Assembly: GCF_032884065.1 (NCBI RefSeq)
Contig: NC_088867.1
Coordinates: 23,796,018 to 23,860,017 of the forward strand
Length of the DNA stretch: 64,000 nt
Origin: Artemia franciscana
Taxonomy: Eukaryota > Arthropoda > Branchiopoda > Anostraca > Artemiidae
Direction: 5' to 3'
Shown here: one piece after another, positions 1-11,394 of the stretch
Numbering within the stretch: the stretch's first letter is position 1
Layout of the letters: each line of letters begins with the position of its first letter
Notes under the pieces: model-generated
Database searches by the model: none
Told to the model about the DNA's origin: nothing
What the model saw: the letters and a program-made list of their open reading frames with translations, nothing else
Program-made: the position numbers and the translations under genes

Positions 1-985
1 TCAATGGCGGACGCAGCCCATCTTTTGAAATTAATACTGGAGTCCATCAGGGCTGAGCTGCTGCTCTAGAGCTCTTTAATTTTGTCATCGACTACATTAT
101 GACTCGGACCATAAACCGCCTCCAATTTGGATTGCAGTACGGCGATAGAGTTTTTTCAGACACCGACTATGCCGATGACCTTGCTCTTGTCTCCGATTCC
201 CAGTCGAAGCTCACAGAAGCCCTACAGATCCTTGCTGATGAAGCCTTAACGATAGGGCTGTCGATTAATTGGCAGAAGACAAAAGTTATGTTTGCTGAAC
301 CCCGTAACTCACCGTGTCCCCCGCCAGTGCTGATGGTCAATGACAAACCAGCTGAGAATGTTGAGGAATTAACATTGAATGTTGAGGCTCCATCCACTCA
401 AATGACGGATCAATCCTCAAAGATCTAATGCACCGAATCGCCAAAGCCTCAGCAGTGGTGGGAAGACTAAATGCACTCAGGAGGAAACCTTCTATCGTAG
501 GACCAAGTTGCGCATATACAATGCTTCCGTGGGATCCGTGCTTCTTTACGGAGCCTAAACCTGGCCAGCCACTCAGTCTGTGCTTAGCACCGTAAATATA
601 GTCCAAACAAAACATCTTCGCCGCACTGAAGGACTACGCTGGCACAATTTTGTTAGCAACGAGAACCTCCTGACGTTAACTGCTCAAATGCCCTTCTCAG
701 TCCAACTCGCCCAGCGAACACTACGCTGGTACGGACATTAACTTTCTCATTCGCATGCCCCCTGACACTCCTGCACGAACGATTTTTGACTTTGATCCCG
801 TGCTGCATGGCGGGAAACGCTAAAAGGGTCGTCCCCCAACCAGAAGAAGGACCTGGCAGATGCCTTCTTAACCATGGCAAATATTCAAGAGGATGTCCAC
901 ATCCTTGCAAGAGACCGGTCTAAATGGAAGCGCCATGTAGCATCACTCTCGACGCCCGAAGCATTTCGGCAGGAGCATTAATCCA
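1..985 (+). mobile_element. Non-LTR retrotransposon 3' fragment (reverse transcriptase), decayed
   Basis: Three-frame reading gives the end of a LINE reverse transcriptase. FEINTGVHQG near 30-55 matches the RT block usually read as TGVRQG. It is followed, after a stop or frameshift, by DTDYADDLALVSDS at about 156-197, which carries the YADD catalytic box. From 420 to 950 the usual C-terminal region can be followed across frames (AKASAVVGRLNALRR, then RTLRWYGH, then DFDPVLHG and RDRSKWKRH). A stop follows the QG box and at least three frameshifts break the rest, so it is a dead copy. The 5' part lies outside the window. A (TA)n tract follows within about 12 bases of its end. The clade was not determined. 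Confidence 0.8.
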
Positions 986-992
986 AGTAAGT

Positions 993-1148
<156 letters not shown>

Positions 1149-1190
1149 AATTAGATTTAATTAATTAGAAATTTTCCCCCCTATGTATTG

Positions 1191-1626
1191 GATATTATTC
1201 CAATTGAAATACGAAATTCGAGTCATCTGGCATCCTTCAAGGCTGCAGCTAAGAGAATTTTCCTTGTAAAAGAATAGAATGAATGTATGCATCTGTAGTT
1301 TATATGTTTGTATATAGTACTATGTAGAGTAAAGAAGACCTCCACCTTCAGCCAACAAACCATTTGGGGATTTTTTAGCAGGGATTATTCCAATTCGAAT
1401 AAAAAATTCGAGTCATCTGGCATCCTTCAAGGCTGCAGTTAAGAGATTTTTCCTTGCAAAAGAATAGTATGAATGTATGTATATGTAGTTTATATCTTTG
1501 TAGGTAGTACAATGTAGAGAAGACTGCCACCTGCAGCCAACAAACCCTTTGGGGATTTCTTAGCAGGTGCTGCAAAGTTTTTGTATGCATTTTTAAAATA
1601 AAATTTATCTTATCTTTATCTTATCT
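1191..1626 (+). repeat. Tandem pair of ~190 bp repeats ending in ATCTT-type tail
   Basis: The segment at about 1191-1380 is repeated at about 1383-1570 with few differences. Shared stretches include TTCGAGTCATCTGGCATCC and CCAACAAACC.TTTGGGGAT. The second copy runs on into AAATAAAATTTATCTTATC repeats at 1595-1626. Such a tail resembles the 3' end of a LINE or SINE, so this may be two retroposon 3' ends in tandem. No protein is recognised. Confidence 0.75.
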
Positions 1627-1628
1627 AC

Positions 1629-1629
1629 A

Positions 1630-1708
<79 letters not shown>
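1629..1708. repeat. (TA)n microsatellite
   Basis: Alternating TA directly after the ATCTT-type tail of the tandem pair. Confidence 0.95.
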
Positions 1709-1710
<2 letters not shown>

Positions 1711-1919
1711 AATATATGTAGGACCATTTTTGTTCGATTAAAATTTTAATCAAAGTTTTAACCCCTTCCCCAAACTCACACAAAAAGATTCATCAACTTC
1801 TCCAAATGTTTGGTGTACAATTATGTCATGCTCCTTAACCTTAAATTCTAAATACACCTTCCTTTCAACAACACATAATTTTTACGTGGACTGCATACAA
1901 ATCTGACAACAAAATCTGC

Positions 1920-2036
1920 GTTAGCAACGAGAACCTCCTGACGTTAACTGCTCAAATGCCCTTCTCAGTCCAACTCGCCCAGCGAACACTACCCTGGTAC
2001 GGACATTAACTTACTCATTCGCATGCCCCCTGACAC
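1920..2036 (+). mobile_element. Second copy of a 117 bp piece of the first LINE
   Basis: This block is almost identical to 652-768, the part encoding the LINE C-terminal QRTLRWYGH region. Both blocks are 117 bp. The match stops at 2036, exactly where sequence related to mariner begins. Confidence 0.85.
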
Positions 2037-2710
2037 AAAAAACTTGTCTGTCAAACAAAAGGAAAACCGTATGCGTATTTTCAAGATTGGCTGGAGAATT
2101 CAGACACTATTCATAGTATGATTGAGAGAGACGAAACTTGGATTTACTATCCTGAGACTAAGAGGAAGACAACGGATTGGAAAAAAAACAAACGAGCAAT
2201 GGATGAAAAAAGCCAGTGATTCAAAATAAAAAAATCACACCATACTGACATTTGCTATTCCGACTTACGTGAAATAGCGTTCGGAGAATGAGTTCCCCAG
2301 TCAGACAGTTAATTTTGCTTGCTACCAGAAAGTAAACGAAAATATTGCGTCAAAGAAAATGCAGAAATAGACCTTATTTGTGGCAAAATCAGCAGTGGTT
2401 ACTTCACCACGACAATACCATCATACAAAGTTGTCAGCCACCAGTTTCAAGCAGTTTGACCGAAACGGCGAAAGGGTTCATGAATACCCCTCCCCCTCCA
2501 CACCAAATTTAGCCCTTTGCGACATTTTAATCCACAACAAGTTGAAGGAAACTGAAAAGACGTCATTTTCTAACTTTGGAGACCATTAAAGAATCAAAGT
2601 CAGAGGCGTCATCAGCAGGTAACAGGAAAAGGCAAACAGAGAGGTGCAATACAACTCAGTAATTTCACGAGGGAACATTGAACTACATTAGTGCATTCAC
2701 GGGCAAAAGT
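2037..2710 (+). mobile_element. Mariner-like transposase remnant
   Basis: Pieces of a mariner-type DDE transposase can be read in order across frames. They include RDETWIYYPETKR near 2125-2165 (usual form DETWVYHYDPETKRQS), a QQWLLHHDNT piece near 2390-2420 (usual form NWLLHHDNAPAH, around the second catalytic Asp), a TPPPPH piece near 2485, and LETIKES near 2577. Stops and frameshifts occur throughout, so it is inactive. I could not find terminal inverted repeats. From family knowledge, mariner elements are about 1.3 kb and target TA; only about the central and C-terminal half is visible. Confidence 0.75.
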
Positions 2711-4321
2711 ACAGTTACATTAGTTTCTTTTTTTAATGAAAGATTTTTAAAGTATTACTCCGCGAGTTTTGTCATACTTTGTATGGTAAAGTACAAAACG
2801 CCGACGCGTGGAAATATAGGCTTTGAGACTTGAAAGGTCATATATAGCTTTTAAATAGTTAATAACGAGTTATTTGTCTTAGAATTTGTACTTGATAGTA
2901 TTTTGTCTCTAGATAAGCCATAATTGTTGTTTTATAAAATGACAAAAATCAGCAATTTGTCTCTATCTCTTCTATGGCATTAGAGCTTTGGATTTCCTTC
3001 CAAATGATTCCTCCTTCGAGATACTATGACCACAGGTTTGACGCATTCACCTCTGATGAGAAAAAAAAAATGCAAAAAAATAAAATAAAGACACAACTAT
3101 GACCAACTTGCTCAAAGAAAATATGAAATTCCATGTTTTTGCATGCAGAAATTTGTAATGCTCCAAAAAAGGGTTCTTGTTCTTTTTAATAGTTTTGGTT
3201 ACTATCGCCACTGGCGGTTCTTTACTTACAGTTTGTTACCATAAACAGTTTAATTGTAAGGATTCTGTAACCTCCAAAGACGTCCCAGGCATATACTACT
3301 GCATGCCTATGACATGTTCAAAATTTGATTTTTACCTATTGACTCAGAAAACAATATTCGAAAAACTCTTAATATAATCTTAGTTCATACAACCGTCAGA
3401 GTAACATCCTAGTTCAATTATCATTAACGTAATAAATTCTTGTGGACCTGTTTCATTTGGAACTCTGATAGTTTCAGCCCTTAAAATTGACGTACAAAAA
3501 CGAAGAAAAGCTGAAACATACTTGTGTATGTGCATATGTTCTATGCGAATGGACATTTTGCAGTACGTTGATTCCATGCTGTGCAGCCAGTAGCCGCAAG
3601 TCTGTGCTTATATGAGTCAAAGTGTCGAAGGATGGAAGCCCCATTGTTAATGAATTATGAAACAAAGTTGTCAAATTATTAAGGTGAATCTCTGCCTGTA
3701 TTCTCACAGATAAGTCGGTAGAGGATGTACCTAGAAAACAAAGAAAAATATCTTCGACAATTCATTTTAATAAAGTAAGACATCCATCCATGACGGACAG
3801 AAATAAAGATAGACAGAGTGAGAAAGAGAGGGAGAGAGAAAGAGGAAAGAAGTAGAGCGAAAGGGATGAAGAAAGAGACAAATATAAAGATACGGTAAAA
3901 ATGAAAGGTAAATACTAACATGCTCTTGAATCTAAAACGAGAGTACCCCCCCCCCCAAAAAAAAAAGTTAGGCCCTCAAGCCATCAAAATCCTGGTACAA
4001 TAAACGGATTTATAAATGTTGGACGGTATTTTTCAAGCTTGGGGAGAGGGTTAGATACCCCAGGCGGCGTCTTAAGAACTGGTCTGAACAATTCCGAAGT
4101 CGGCACCTTTGTCCACCACTATATTTATCAAAACTTAGCTGACATGGCATTTGCTAATTGCATAACCATTTCATGTGTTTTCGGTTTGTTTTGTTTACTT
4201 TTTTTCCACATTTAGAGAGAGAATAAAGGATAACTGTTAAGCATTAAAAACAACAGTCTATTTTCGGCAACCTGATTGTTTCTTAGATAATATTTATTAG
4301 AATCACAAAAAGAAATACTAC
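2711..4321. other. Non-coding stretch downstream of the unknown minus-strand exon
   Basis: AT-rich sequence with short frames only. It holds an AG-rich purine run near 3790-3850 and a C11/A10 run near 3947-3967. No gene or recognised repeat. Part of it may be intron or 3' UTR of the minus-strand gene whose last visible exon ends at 4322. Confidence 0.5.
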
Positions 4322-4576
4322 CTGGCCTGAAACCAGGAGGTGGATCAACTCCTTCTGCCATTTCTCTGGCCCTTTCCTGTCTGGCTCTCTCCTCATAATC
4401 TTCAACTGGATAATCTTCTGGGTTGAATGATGACAAGTCAATGATTGGAGTTCTTGGGTTTTCCACAGGAACAATTTGAATTTGGTCACGAGTGGTTTGG
4501 AAGTCGCGAAAGTCAGATGTATCACTATCTGAACTGGCTCCACTGTCTACAACTCGGTTGCGTGAAAAGTCTGACC
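4322..4576 (-). CDS. Internal exon of an unrecognised gene (exon 2 of the visible pair)
   Basis: The minus strand has a good acceptor (TTCTTGTTATTTAG just above 4576) and a donor (CCAG|GTAGTA at 4322/4321) around an open 255 bp exon. It starts with two bases completing a codon and ends one base into a codon, so it is a phase 1-1 exon. The peptide is acidic and Ser/Asp-rich at first (SGASSDSDTSDF), then has IIDLSSFNPEDYPVEDYEER, a charged ERARQERAREMAEG helix, and a Pro-rich end (VDPPPGFRP). The exon at 9022-9514 ends in phase 1, so the two join in frame through a Gly codon. I do not recognise the protein. The acidic Ser stretch would suit kinase sites, but that is inference. The next exon downstream was not found. 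Confidence 0.65.
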
Positions 4577-5059
4577 CTAAATAACAAGAAAGACATACTG
4601 ACACTACTATTACACAGGGATGAATAAGTCATGTCTAGTTTGCAACAAGCAGGAGCTGCTAAGCACTTGTTTGCTAAGCACGAGAATCATTGGCAAGCTA
4701 ATACACCTTTTTAAACTAAACTTAACAACAGCCTAGTTCTTTTTCCGCTGAGTTCACACCTTGTTTATTAATCGCAAAATAAAATATATACAAATTACAA
4801 TACCCATAAAGGACAATCTGGGGGATTAGAGACATCTTCCACTGGTTTGCTATTGCAGCAAGAGAGACAGAAGCCTACTCTAAAGCTTCTTCCTACAAAA
4901 GAGCCTGTAATTAGTGATGCTTTCAAGTCAATGGCGACAGCTAAAGTTAATGAGCTTAGCTTTAAAAAAGATGGTTTCATGGCAAAAGCTTTTGAAAACC
5001 TGCTCCAGTGGTCCCCTTACCAGATAGTTCAGCAGACCCTGCTGCCGACCTATCTGAAA
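4577..5059. other. Intron sequence with one unexplained open frame
   Basis: Lies in the intron of the unknown minus-strand gene. A plus-strand frame at 4847-5086 (79 codons) runs without a recognised domain and grades into the LINE remnant that follows. I see no splice sites that would make it a clear exon. Confidence 0.4.
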
Positions 5060-5315
5060 CGTCTGACCCCTTTGATCGTCAATTAGGTTATTTGATCGTC
5101 AATTAGGTAATGAACAAGCATTTGATGTAGTTGAAAGAAATTTTTTGATAAAGGTCCTGTCCTTGTATGGTATACCAGATAAAAACTTTAAAGTGACAAA
5201 CGTTATGCACACGAATAATATTACTTCAGTTAAACCCAGAAGTGAGATTAGTAATTGGTTTCATGTAGAGTCAGGAGTTAAGCAGTTTGTGTCCTATCCC
5301 CATCTATATGGATTA
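5060..5315 (+). mobile_element. LINE family A (RTE-like) RT fragment, 5' of a nested insertion
   Basis: The sequence aligns by eye with the better copies at 38041-38250 and 49540-49760. It shows EQAFD near 5112, then VLSLYGIPDKNFKV, then VKQ.C and the PFIW region. A 20 bp tandem duplication (5071-5090 and 5091-5110) lies within it. The copy stops at about 5315, where the palindrome-ended repeat P begins, and resumes after 6325. Confidence 0.8.
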
Positions 5316-6325
5316 TTGTGTTGCAAGAGCAACACTTTGTTTTTTTCATGTTTTTTTTTCCTAGCACCCCTATTTCAGCTTATTCCTACAAAATCGTAAG
5401 GGTCTAACCTCTGCGGTTTTTATGGAAAGTGTGGACCTTAGGCTGGATTGATGAATATGACTTAGCATTTTGGAAAGCTTCATAGAACTCTTGTCTGGGG
5501 CCAAAAATCTATTGTTTCTACCCATTTCTGTATGTGATTTCACCTGAGTTTCATTCAGTTTTTTGCACTTGGGATGTAGTAGAGGAATGGTATCAGATTT
5601 GCCTCTTAAACTTTTAAAGTTATCTCATTGCTAAAGAAATTAGAGTTTATCCTTTGCTTTTTTCTAAGTGATGACACTAGAAACTTGGCCTACAGCAAAA
5701 AAGTCAACTTTTGAACTAAAACAGATAGATTTTTTTTCTCGAAGGCAGTCGATAGCTCTTGATGAGCTGATCAAAGTATATGTCATCCATTTTTGGGTAG
5801 AAAATTCTTTCATGAGATATACCAATTTGAAAGTTTAAAGGGGTTGACAACTTCAGTAGTAAGGTACATACTGAAACCAAACATAGGCCGATACCAATTG
5901 TGAGACATAGAGGGGAATTTTAAACAACAGTCAACTGCTAGCTCATAATCATCTTTGGCAATGAGGGTTCGCAACTTTTGCTAGTTGGTGTACCTATTAT
6001 TTGTTTCCAGGGTATTTGATGGTAAGACCATTTTGGTTCTAGTGGTAAGACATGTTGGGGACTAGTAAGCAATAATCGGCTGTTAGGCTAAAATCATCTT
6101 CAGCGATGAGGAGTTTGCAACTTTTGCTAGTTGCAATGAGGGGTTTGCAGTTTTTGCGAGTTGGTGGACCTAGTATTTATTTTAAGATCCTTACAGATTA
6201 ACAACTTCAGCGTTTAATCAAAGCAAGAAAACAAAATTAAAATGTTGCTCATGCAACACTTTACTCGGCAAAACCGAACAAAGGTTGCCGAAACACCTCA
6301 TGTCGCCAATACAACATAGATCTAA
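5316..6325 (+). mobile_element. Palindrome-ended repeat, family P, copy P1
   Basis: An approximately 1,010 bp unit that recurs inverted at 29747-31072. It opens with a 7 bp hairpin (GTGTTGC, loop AAGA, GCAACAC at 5318-5335). It closes with a cluster of hairpin-prone GTTGC sequences at about 6250-6318 and ends AGATCTAA. Compared with P2 it lacks about 335 bp between GGGGCCAAAA and ATCTATTG (near 5515). It interrupts LINE family A. No coding capacity was seen. It may be a non-autonomous rolling-circle element: the CTAA end followed by T is of the CTRR type, but the 5' end lacks the usual TC. Confidence 0.8.
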
Positions 6326-6990
6326 TTTTGACAGGCTTTATGCAAAGAACACGACAAAGACTATAGAAAAACAGCTTTGAATGTGAAGGTAAAGCTCTAC
6401 TAGAATTATATAATTTAGATGATTTGAGTGTCCTAGATAAAATGTTAGTAACCTGAATGATTTGGATGTTCTGAAAGTTTGGGCTGTAAGAATATGTTTA
6501 AAATTAATGTTAAGAAAACTAAGCTGCTTTTAAAAACTAATTTTTTTAGGTAAATGAAAAAATTGATCAAGTGGACAAATTCATTTGCATGGACCACATA
6601 GTTGGTAAGGATGGTGAACGTATTGAAGATCTGAAAAGTAAAATAGCCAAAGTGCAGGGGTTTTTTTCCACGGTTGAAAAAAGTTTGCACAATTAGGAGG
6701 ATAACTCTGCCAACTAAGGTTAGTAAATTTGCAAACCATTGTCAAAACAGTGGTACTTGCTGTGGTTTGATCCCACTTTCTAGGGCTACAATGAAAGATA
6801 GACTAGGATAGCTAGGCCATATTTTAAAGAAGAAAGGTGACAAATTGCCAGAGATTGTGCTGCTTAGCCATCCATCTGGGGTCATTTCTAAATCGGGCAG
6901 GAAGAAGTTGCAAGAAAAGATTTAAGAAAAATTGACATTACATGGGAGGGACTGAAAACTAAAGCTTTAAATAGAGGTGGAGGAGGAGCA
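6326..6990 (+). mobile_element. LINE family A fragment, 3' of the nested P1 insertion
   Basis: Resumes the RT coding region at ATTTTGACAGGCTTT (usual ATTTTGATGGACTTT). It passes through DDLSVLD near 6420 (remains of YADDLSILD), a KINVKKTK-like piece near 6500, and the C-terminal IAKVQG and SRATMKDRLG-like pieces up to about 6980. An internal deletion removes the part between about 6755 and 6760. Several stops. Inactive. Confidence 0.75.
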
Positions 6991-7675
6991 GGCTCAGCTG
7001 CATAGGCCTCAGACTGTATACTGCTACACTGAGTTTTAAGTGGTAGTAGTGGTATAGACAAATTTCAGTTTGCCAGTGATGTCTGCATAAAGTAGGTGAA
7101 AAAAAAAATCTTATTTTCAAGAATTGGAATCTTTCTTTTAGTAACAGTACATTTTCTTTACTAACAGTTCGGCTTTAGGACAGGCTTTTTGACTTAAGTG
7201 CTATTTGCATTTTAACAGACTCTATTAATGGGCTGGATAGTAGCCCTCCTTTTTTATATAAAATTTTACTATCTTTATTTGATAGAAGACATTTTATTGG
7301 ATGTCTTAAAACCAGTCAATATAATTCAATTTTGATAGCTATAAACTTGGAAATTAAAGAATTCCTTGGAATATACTACACATTTATTCTCCTTATATTA
7401 GCGATTGTGCTCTTTTCTGTGATACTGAATATTCTACATACATTGTCCAAAGAATTATTGGAGTTCCCAGGGAACTTTCCTTAGAACCTCTTTTGATTGA
7501 TATCCACATTAATGACTTACACATAGCACTTAAGAATACTAGCACAATGACTGAAATTTTTAATTAGCTTCATGCCACATGTCACACGATCTCTTATTAT
7601 TTACATAAGACACTAGTCATATTCTCAAAGAAGTGATAAATATTGACTTCTTCTAGTAAGCAAAATTTGGAGCTA

Positions 7676-8090
7676 AGCATCTGGTATTTTCTTCAATGAG
7701 ACTTGAAAAGTGAAATATTTGTCTTCAAAATTCTATGGGAATTGCAAGAGGCTAAAATTTCTTTCAAAGTCAATTTCCTATCTTGTTTATTTCTTTGATT
7801 CCTCTTCAGAAAATTTATTTGGATTCCCTTTGCCCATTATATTGCAAAACAAAATGGTAAAAAGAAGCACAGTGATACTTACCAAAATGGTAAGCATCTG
7901 GTATATTCTTCAATGAGACTTGAAAAGCTAAATATTTATCTTCAAAATTCTATTGGAATTGCAAGCCGTTAAAATTTCTTCCAAAGTTCAATCTTCTATC
8001 TTGTTTATTTCTTTAGTTTCTCTTCAGGAAATTTATATGGATTTCCTTTGCCCATTACGTTGCAAAACAAAATGGTAAAAAGAAGCACAG
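7676..8090 (+). repeat. Tandem duplication, two ~197 bp copies with a 20 bp spacer
   Basis: 7676-7872 is repeated at 7893-8090. Both copies begin AGCATCTGGTAT.TTCTTCA and end AATGGTAAAAAGAAGCACAG. The 20 bp spacer also ends in AAAATGGTA. The copies differ at roughly one base in ten. No coding meaning was found. Confidence 0.85.
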
Positions 8091-9021
8091 AATAAAAAGT
8101 GAGTACAGGGTATAATTGCTTACTTATTTCCTCTGACACCTAGCAGCACATGGGACAGGAAACGTTGACCTTCATGTCGGAAAATTATCATTAAAAGACA
8201 ACAGCTCGTTGATGGATGATAAAATAACCCTTGCCTTGTCTTTAAGGAAACGACCAGTAGTGATCTGTGGTCTACCACTCCTTCTGAGGCATCAAAGAGC
8301 CCAGCAACAAACGTGACAGGGAATTCATCATTGCCTCATGATTCACATGACCCCAGTATCACCACCTTCTTAGTCAAACTTTGTAAATTAATACGGATAC
8401 AAATATTAGTGTACGGTATTTAAAACGTTTAGATTTTGCCAAATAAGTTGTTTAAAACCTTTATGATTTTTGTAGGTTTCTACTATATGAAAGCCAACAA
8501 ATCTAGGTTTTCAATTTTGTATGTGAGCTATTTGAATTCGAATTAACATTTTATTGGTGTCAAATACTTTTTATTGGCCAATTTTATGTTTGATGTAGTA
8601 CATGGTTGTGTTTGTGAGGGCATCATTGATATGATCAATCAGGTGCACAATCTGGGTACATATCATGCTATGAATTCAACCCTGTTGAATGAACCAATTA
8701 AGAATTTGGCAAGATTTGTCTTATTCCTCTAGCTTCCTAATATAATTTTGATCACTCTCAAGGGATTTGGTTTGGGGGTGTATAGAATGACTTATGATTG
8801 CCTAAACATTCGTGTGCTAATATTTGCTGTTTTTAGTTGTTCTATTTGTAAGGGCATTGCATTCCTCAAATAAAGATTTTTCTCTTTCTCTTTATTCACT
8901 TTTTTTTAGATGCAGTCCTGCTAATATTACCCACTAACTTGAGAAAATAACAAACTTTTCTGCATAAAAGCAGAAAAAAACAAATAAGCAATCAAAACAA
9001 AGGTGTTAGTTAGCTACATAC
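8091..9021. other. Intron sequence, nothing recognised
   Basis: Rest of the intron between the two exons of the unknown minus-strand gene. AT-rich. An AATAAA at about 8870 on the plus strand is followed by a CT-rich run. No open frame of note. Confidence 0.5.
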
Positions 9022-9514
9022 CAGAACCTTCTGCCAATGGAGCAGTACTTGTTTCAGGATTCCTACTATATTCTCCCATCCTAGATCTTCTTTTCCAAAA
9101 ACTCCAATTGGCAGACTTTTTCCCTAAAGTGCTAGTTGTACGTGGTCGAGGCTTCAGACCAGACACAAGACGCCTTGATAGCTTACTAGTCCACGTTTGT
9201 TCACTATTCAGAGATTTTCTTTTCTCCAACTCAGTTCTCAACAACAGCAAAGAATCAGTTATTCCTTCACTTGCAAGATGTGTCTTCTGCTCATTGTTTT
9301 CACTATAGCAAGAGCAGGCTGGCAGTTGGCCTTGCGTTTGTAAAGAGAGCCTTCTTGAAACTGATCCAGTCTGATTAATTCTCTCCTCTTGGAATGATCT
9401 ACTACGATTTACTACTCTTCTTTTGGGATGTTTAGCTTTGTGATCATCGCTAGATATATAGAAAACTGCATTATTAGCATTGACAACTGCAGAAGAGCTT
9501 AAGCGTATGCCCAT
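9022..9514 (-). CDS. Probable first coding exon of an unrecognised gene
   Basis: The minus strand is open from ATG at 9514 to a strong donor (GGTTCTG|GTATGT at 9022/9021), giving 164 codons plus one base. An in-frame TGA lies just before the ATG and no pyrimidine tract is nearby, so this looks like the true start rather than an internal exon. The protein is basic and Ser/Arg-rich (KHPKRRVVNRSRSF, SKLSRRLVSGLKPRPRTTS, FWKRRSRMGEYSRNP), with a short Leu-rich helix (ITDSLLLLRTELEKR) around residues 85-99. It looks largely disordered. The phase-1 end joins in frame to 4322-4576. No domain recognised. Composition and phase support a real gene; function is unknown. Confidence 0.6.
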
Positions 9515-11394
9515 GTTGAATTCTCACATGTTGGTAGCAAAGTGTTGACTCTTTATTTTCACTCTGAAAAATAGCATATTTCTATAAACCTGTTTTTCAG
9601 AGCTGAGGGATATAGGAATCTTGGCTTTTTTCCCAGTCCTATTTGAAGTTTTTTCATAGCATTATTTGTAAACCAACACCTTTTACACAACCCAATAAGA
9701 AAGGAACTAATAATAAGAAAAAAACAAACAATGGAACCACTATAATTCTGCTGTGTATAATCCAAAACTAAATTAATGCAAGGTGAACACTAGTCCTGTC
9801 TCTTAAAAAAGAAGAATTATTGTTTTCTAAAAATTAAACTTCACATTATTATTATTTCATCTCAAGCCATAGAGGTAAAAAAAAGGTTGGTCCCTTTTGA
9901 GAACCAAACCAAAATTTTCTTTTTTGTGAATTAGAGTCCCCCTGATCTTTTAGATTTTAGCTGTTTTGAAAAGTACTTTTCCCATTTTTAAGTGAGTTAT
10001 TTGTATTTTGCGGGCTTTTTCTTGTGCATTGAGGTTCCTTTGCCTTAATGATAGAAGCTTCAAGATAATTGAAGAAGTAGTTTGGCCTATTGGTAGGGAC
10101 ACATGCCTCAAACTCTTTTTATTTATCCAATTAGATTCCCTCAGGGACTTGTGGTAAATTTTTGGTTTGTTGTTACAGGAACCTACAAATATAACTGACA
10201 AGTCTGGGAAAAAGGTTTTTGTCCCTTTTTTGGAGGACCCTTCCCCCAAATTATTCTTTTTAAACAATAGGACTCCCCTTGACCTAGGGACTTATGGCTG
10301 TAAATTTCAAACTTATCAAGGATAAAAGCTTCTTGGTGCTATAGTAACCTCCTCTCAACAAAATGTGGGGTCTTCTAAATCCACAGACAGACATAACCAC
10401 CTTTGTTTTGACTACGAAAACTATCTGTTGTAGACAATGGGCAATTTTTATAACTAAGGGCTCTGACTTCTGGGGCTGCATAGGTCATGTCATCCCTTGA
10501 GTCATATTTACCAAACCTTTTGACCAGTCTAAGAAAAATTACTATCAGGGAATATTAATTTAATATCATGTGGGATTAAAAGGGTTCCAGGTAACATGGG
10601 CAAGGGAGGGGGCTAGTTGTCCTACAATCTCCTTTGACCCTTAAAAAGGCTCTAAAAATTACTGTTTTACATTCAAATGAGCTCTCTTCCAAATATCTAA
10701 AACCAAACCTTCCATACGAAGTTGCAACAAGAAGAAAAAACCCCATAGACATAGATATAGGCCCACGTTTTCTACCATTAAAACATAACGATGGTTCTAA
10801 GAGATGGCACTCTTAAGTCATGGCCAAGCAGAGTTGTCCCTTTCTGAAATAAAATCTTGACAGTGGTTCCAAAATTGCACTGTCAAATTAATGGTGACAA
10901 CCCTATCTGAAAAGGCCAAGAATACCTGATGAATGAAATGGCTAATTTTACCTTGTGTTTATAAAATTCCAGACAAAAGATGATCACCAAATTCTCCAAT
11001 CCCTATTTCTACTCATTTTTATTAGCAAGGGAATAGACAGCATGTTTTCACCAAGGCGTGAGCACAAAATACAATTGTCAATGTCACAAATTAATTTAAC
11101 TCCATTATTGGTGCAAAGTCAGCTGTCCAACCTCAACTGAACAAAACACTGGTCCTGATAACCTTCACTAAAGACTGCTGAAATAAATAGCATCTCAGAT
11201 TTCATCACCCCTAGCATGTTTAAACCAACACTAAAGATACAGGTTGAGCGCTTTGCCCATTGAAAGAAGATAATGGTATTCCAACATGTAAAAACGTAAG
11301 TAGACTTAAAACAAAAATCTTCCAACCAATTAGTCTGACATCAGTTGCTGTGAAAACACTTTGTTGATGGTAAATCAATTTCAAGCTTGGAGTT
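9515..11394. other. Intergenic stretch upstream of the unknown gene
   Basis: Would contain the promoter and 5' UTR of the minus-strand gene starting at 9514, but I see no clear core promoter. No gene, and no repeat that I can place. Confidence 0.4.

Noticed and set aside
3050-3070. CTGATGAGAAAA near 3054 as a hammerhead core
   Set aside because: No room for stem II between CTGATGA and GAAA.
5316-6325. Firm classification of family P as a Helitron
   Set aside because: The 3' CTAA end and hairpin fit, but the 5' end lacks TC and the hairpin spacing is off. Left unclassified.
9950-10267. 105-codon minus-strand frame as a further exon of the unknown gene
   Set aside because: Low-complexity Lys/Ser/Asn composition, no convincing splice sites, and the 9514 exon already has an in-frame stop before its ATG.
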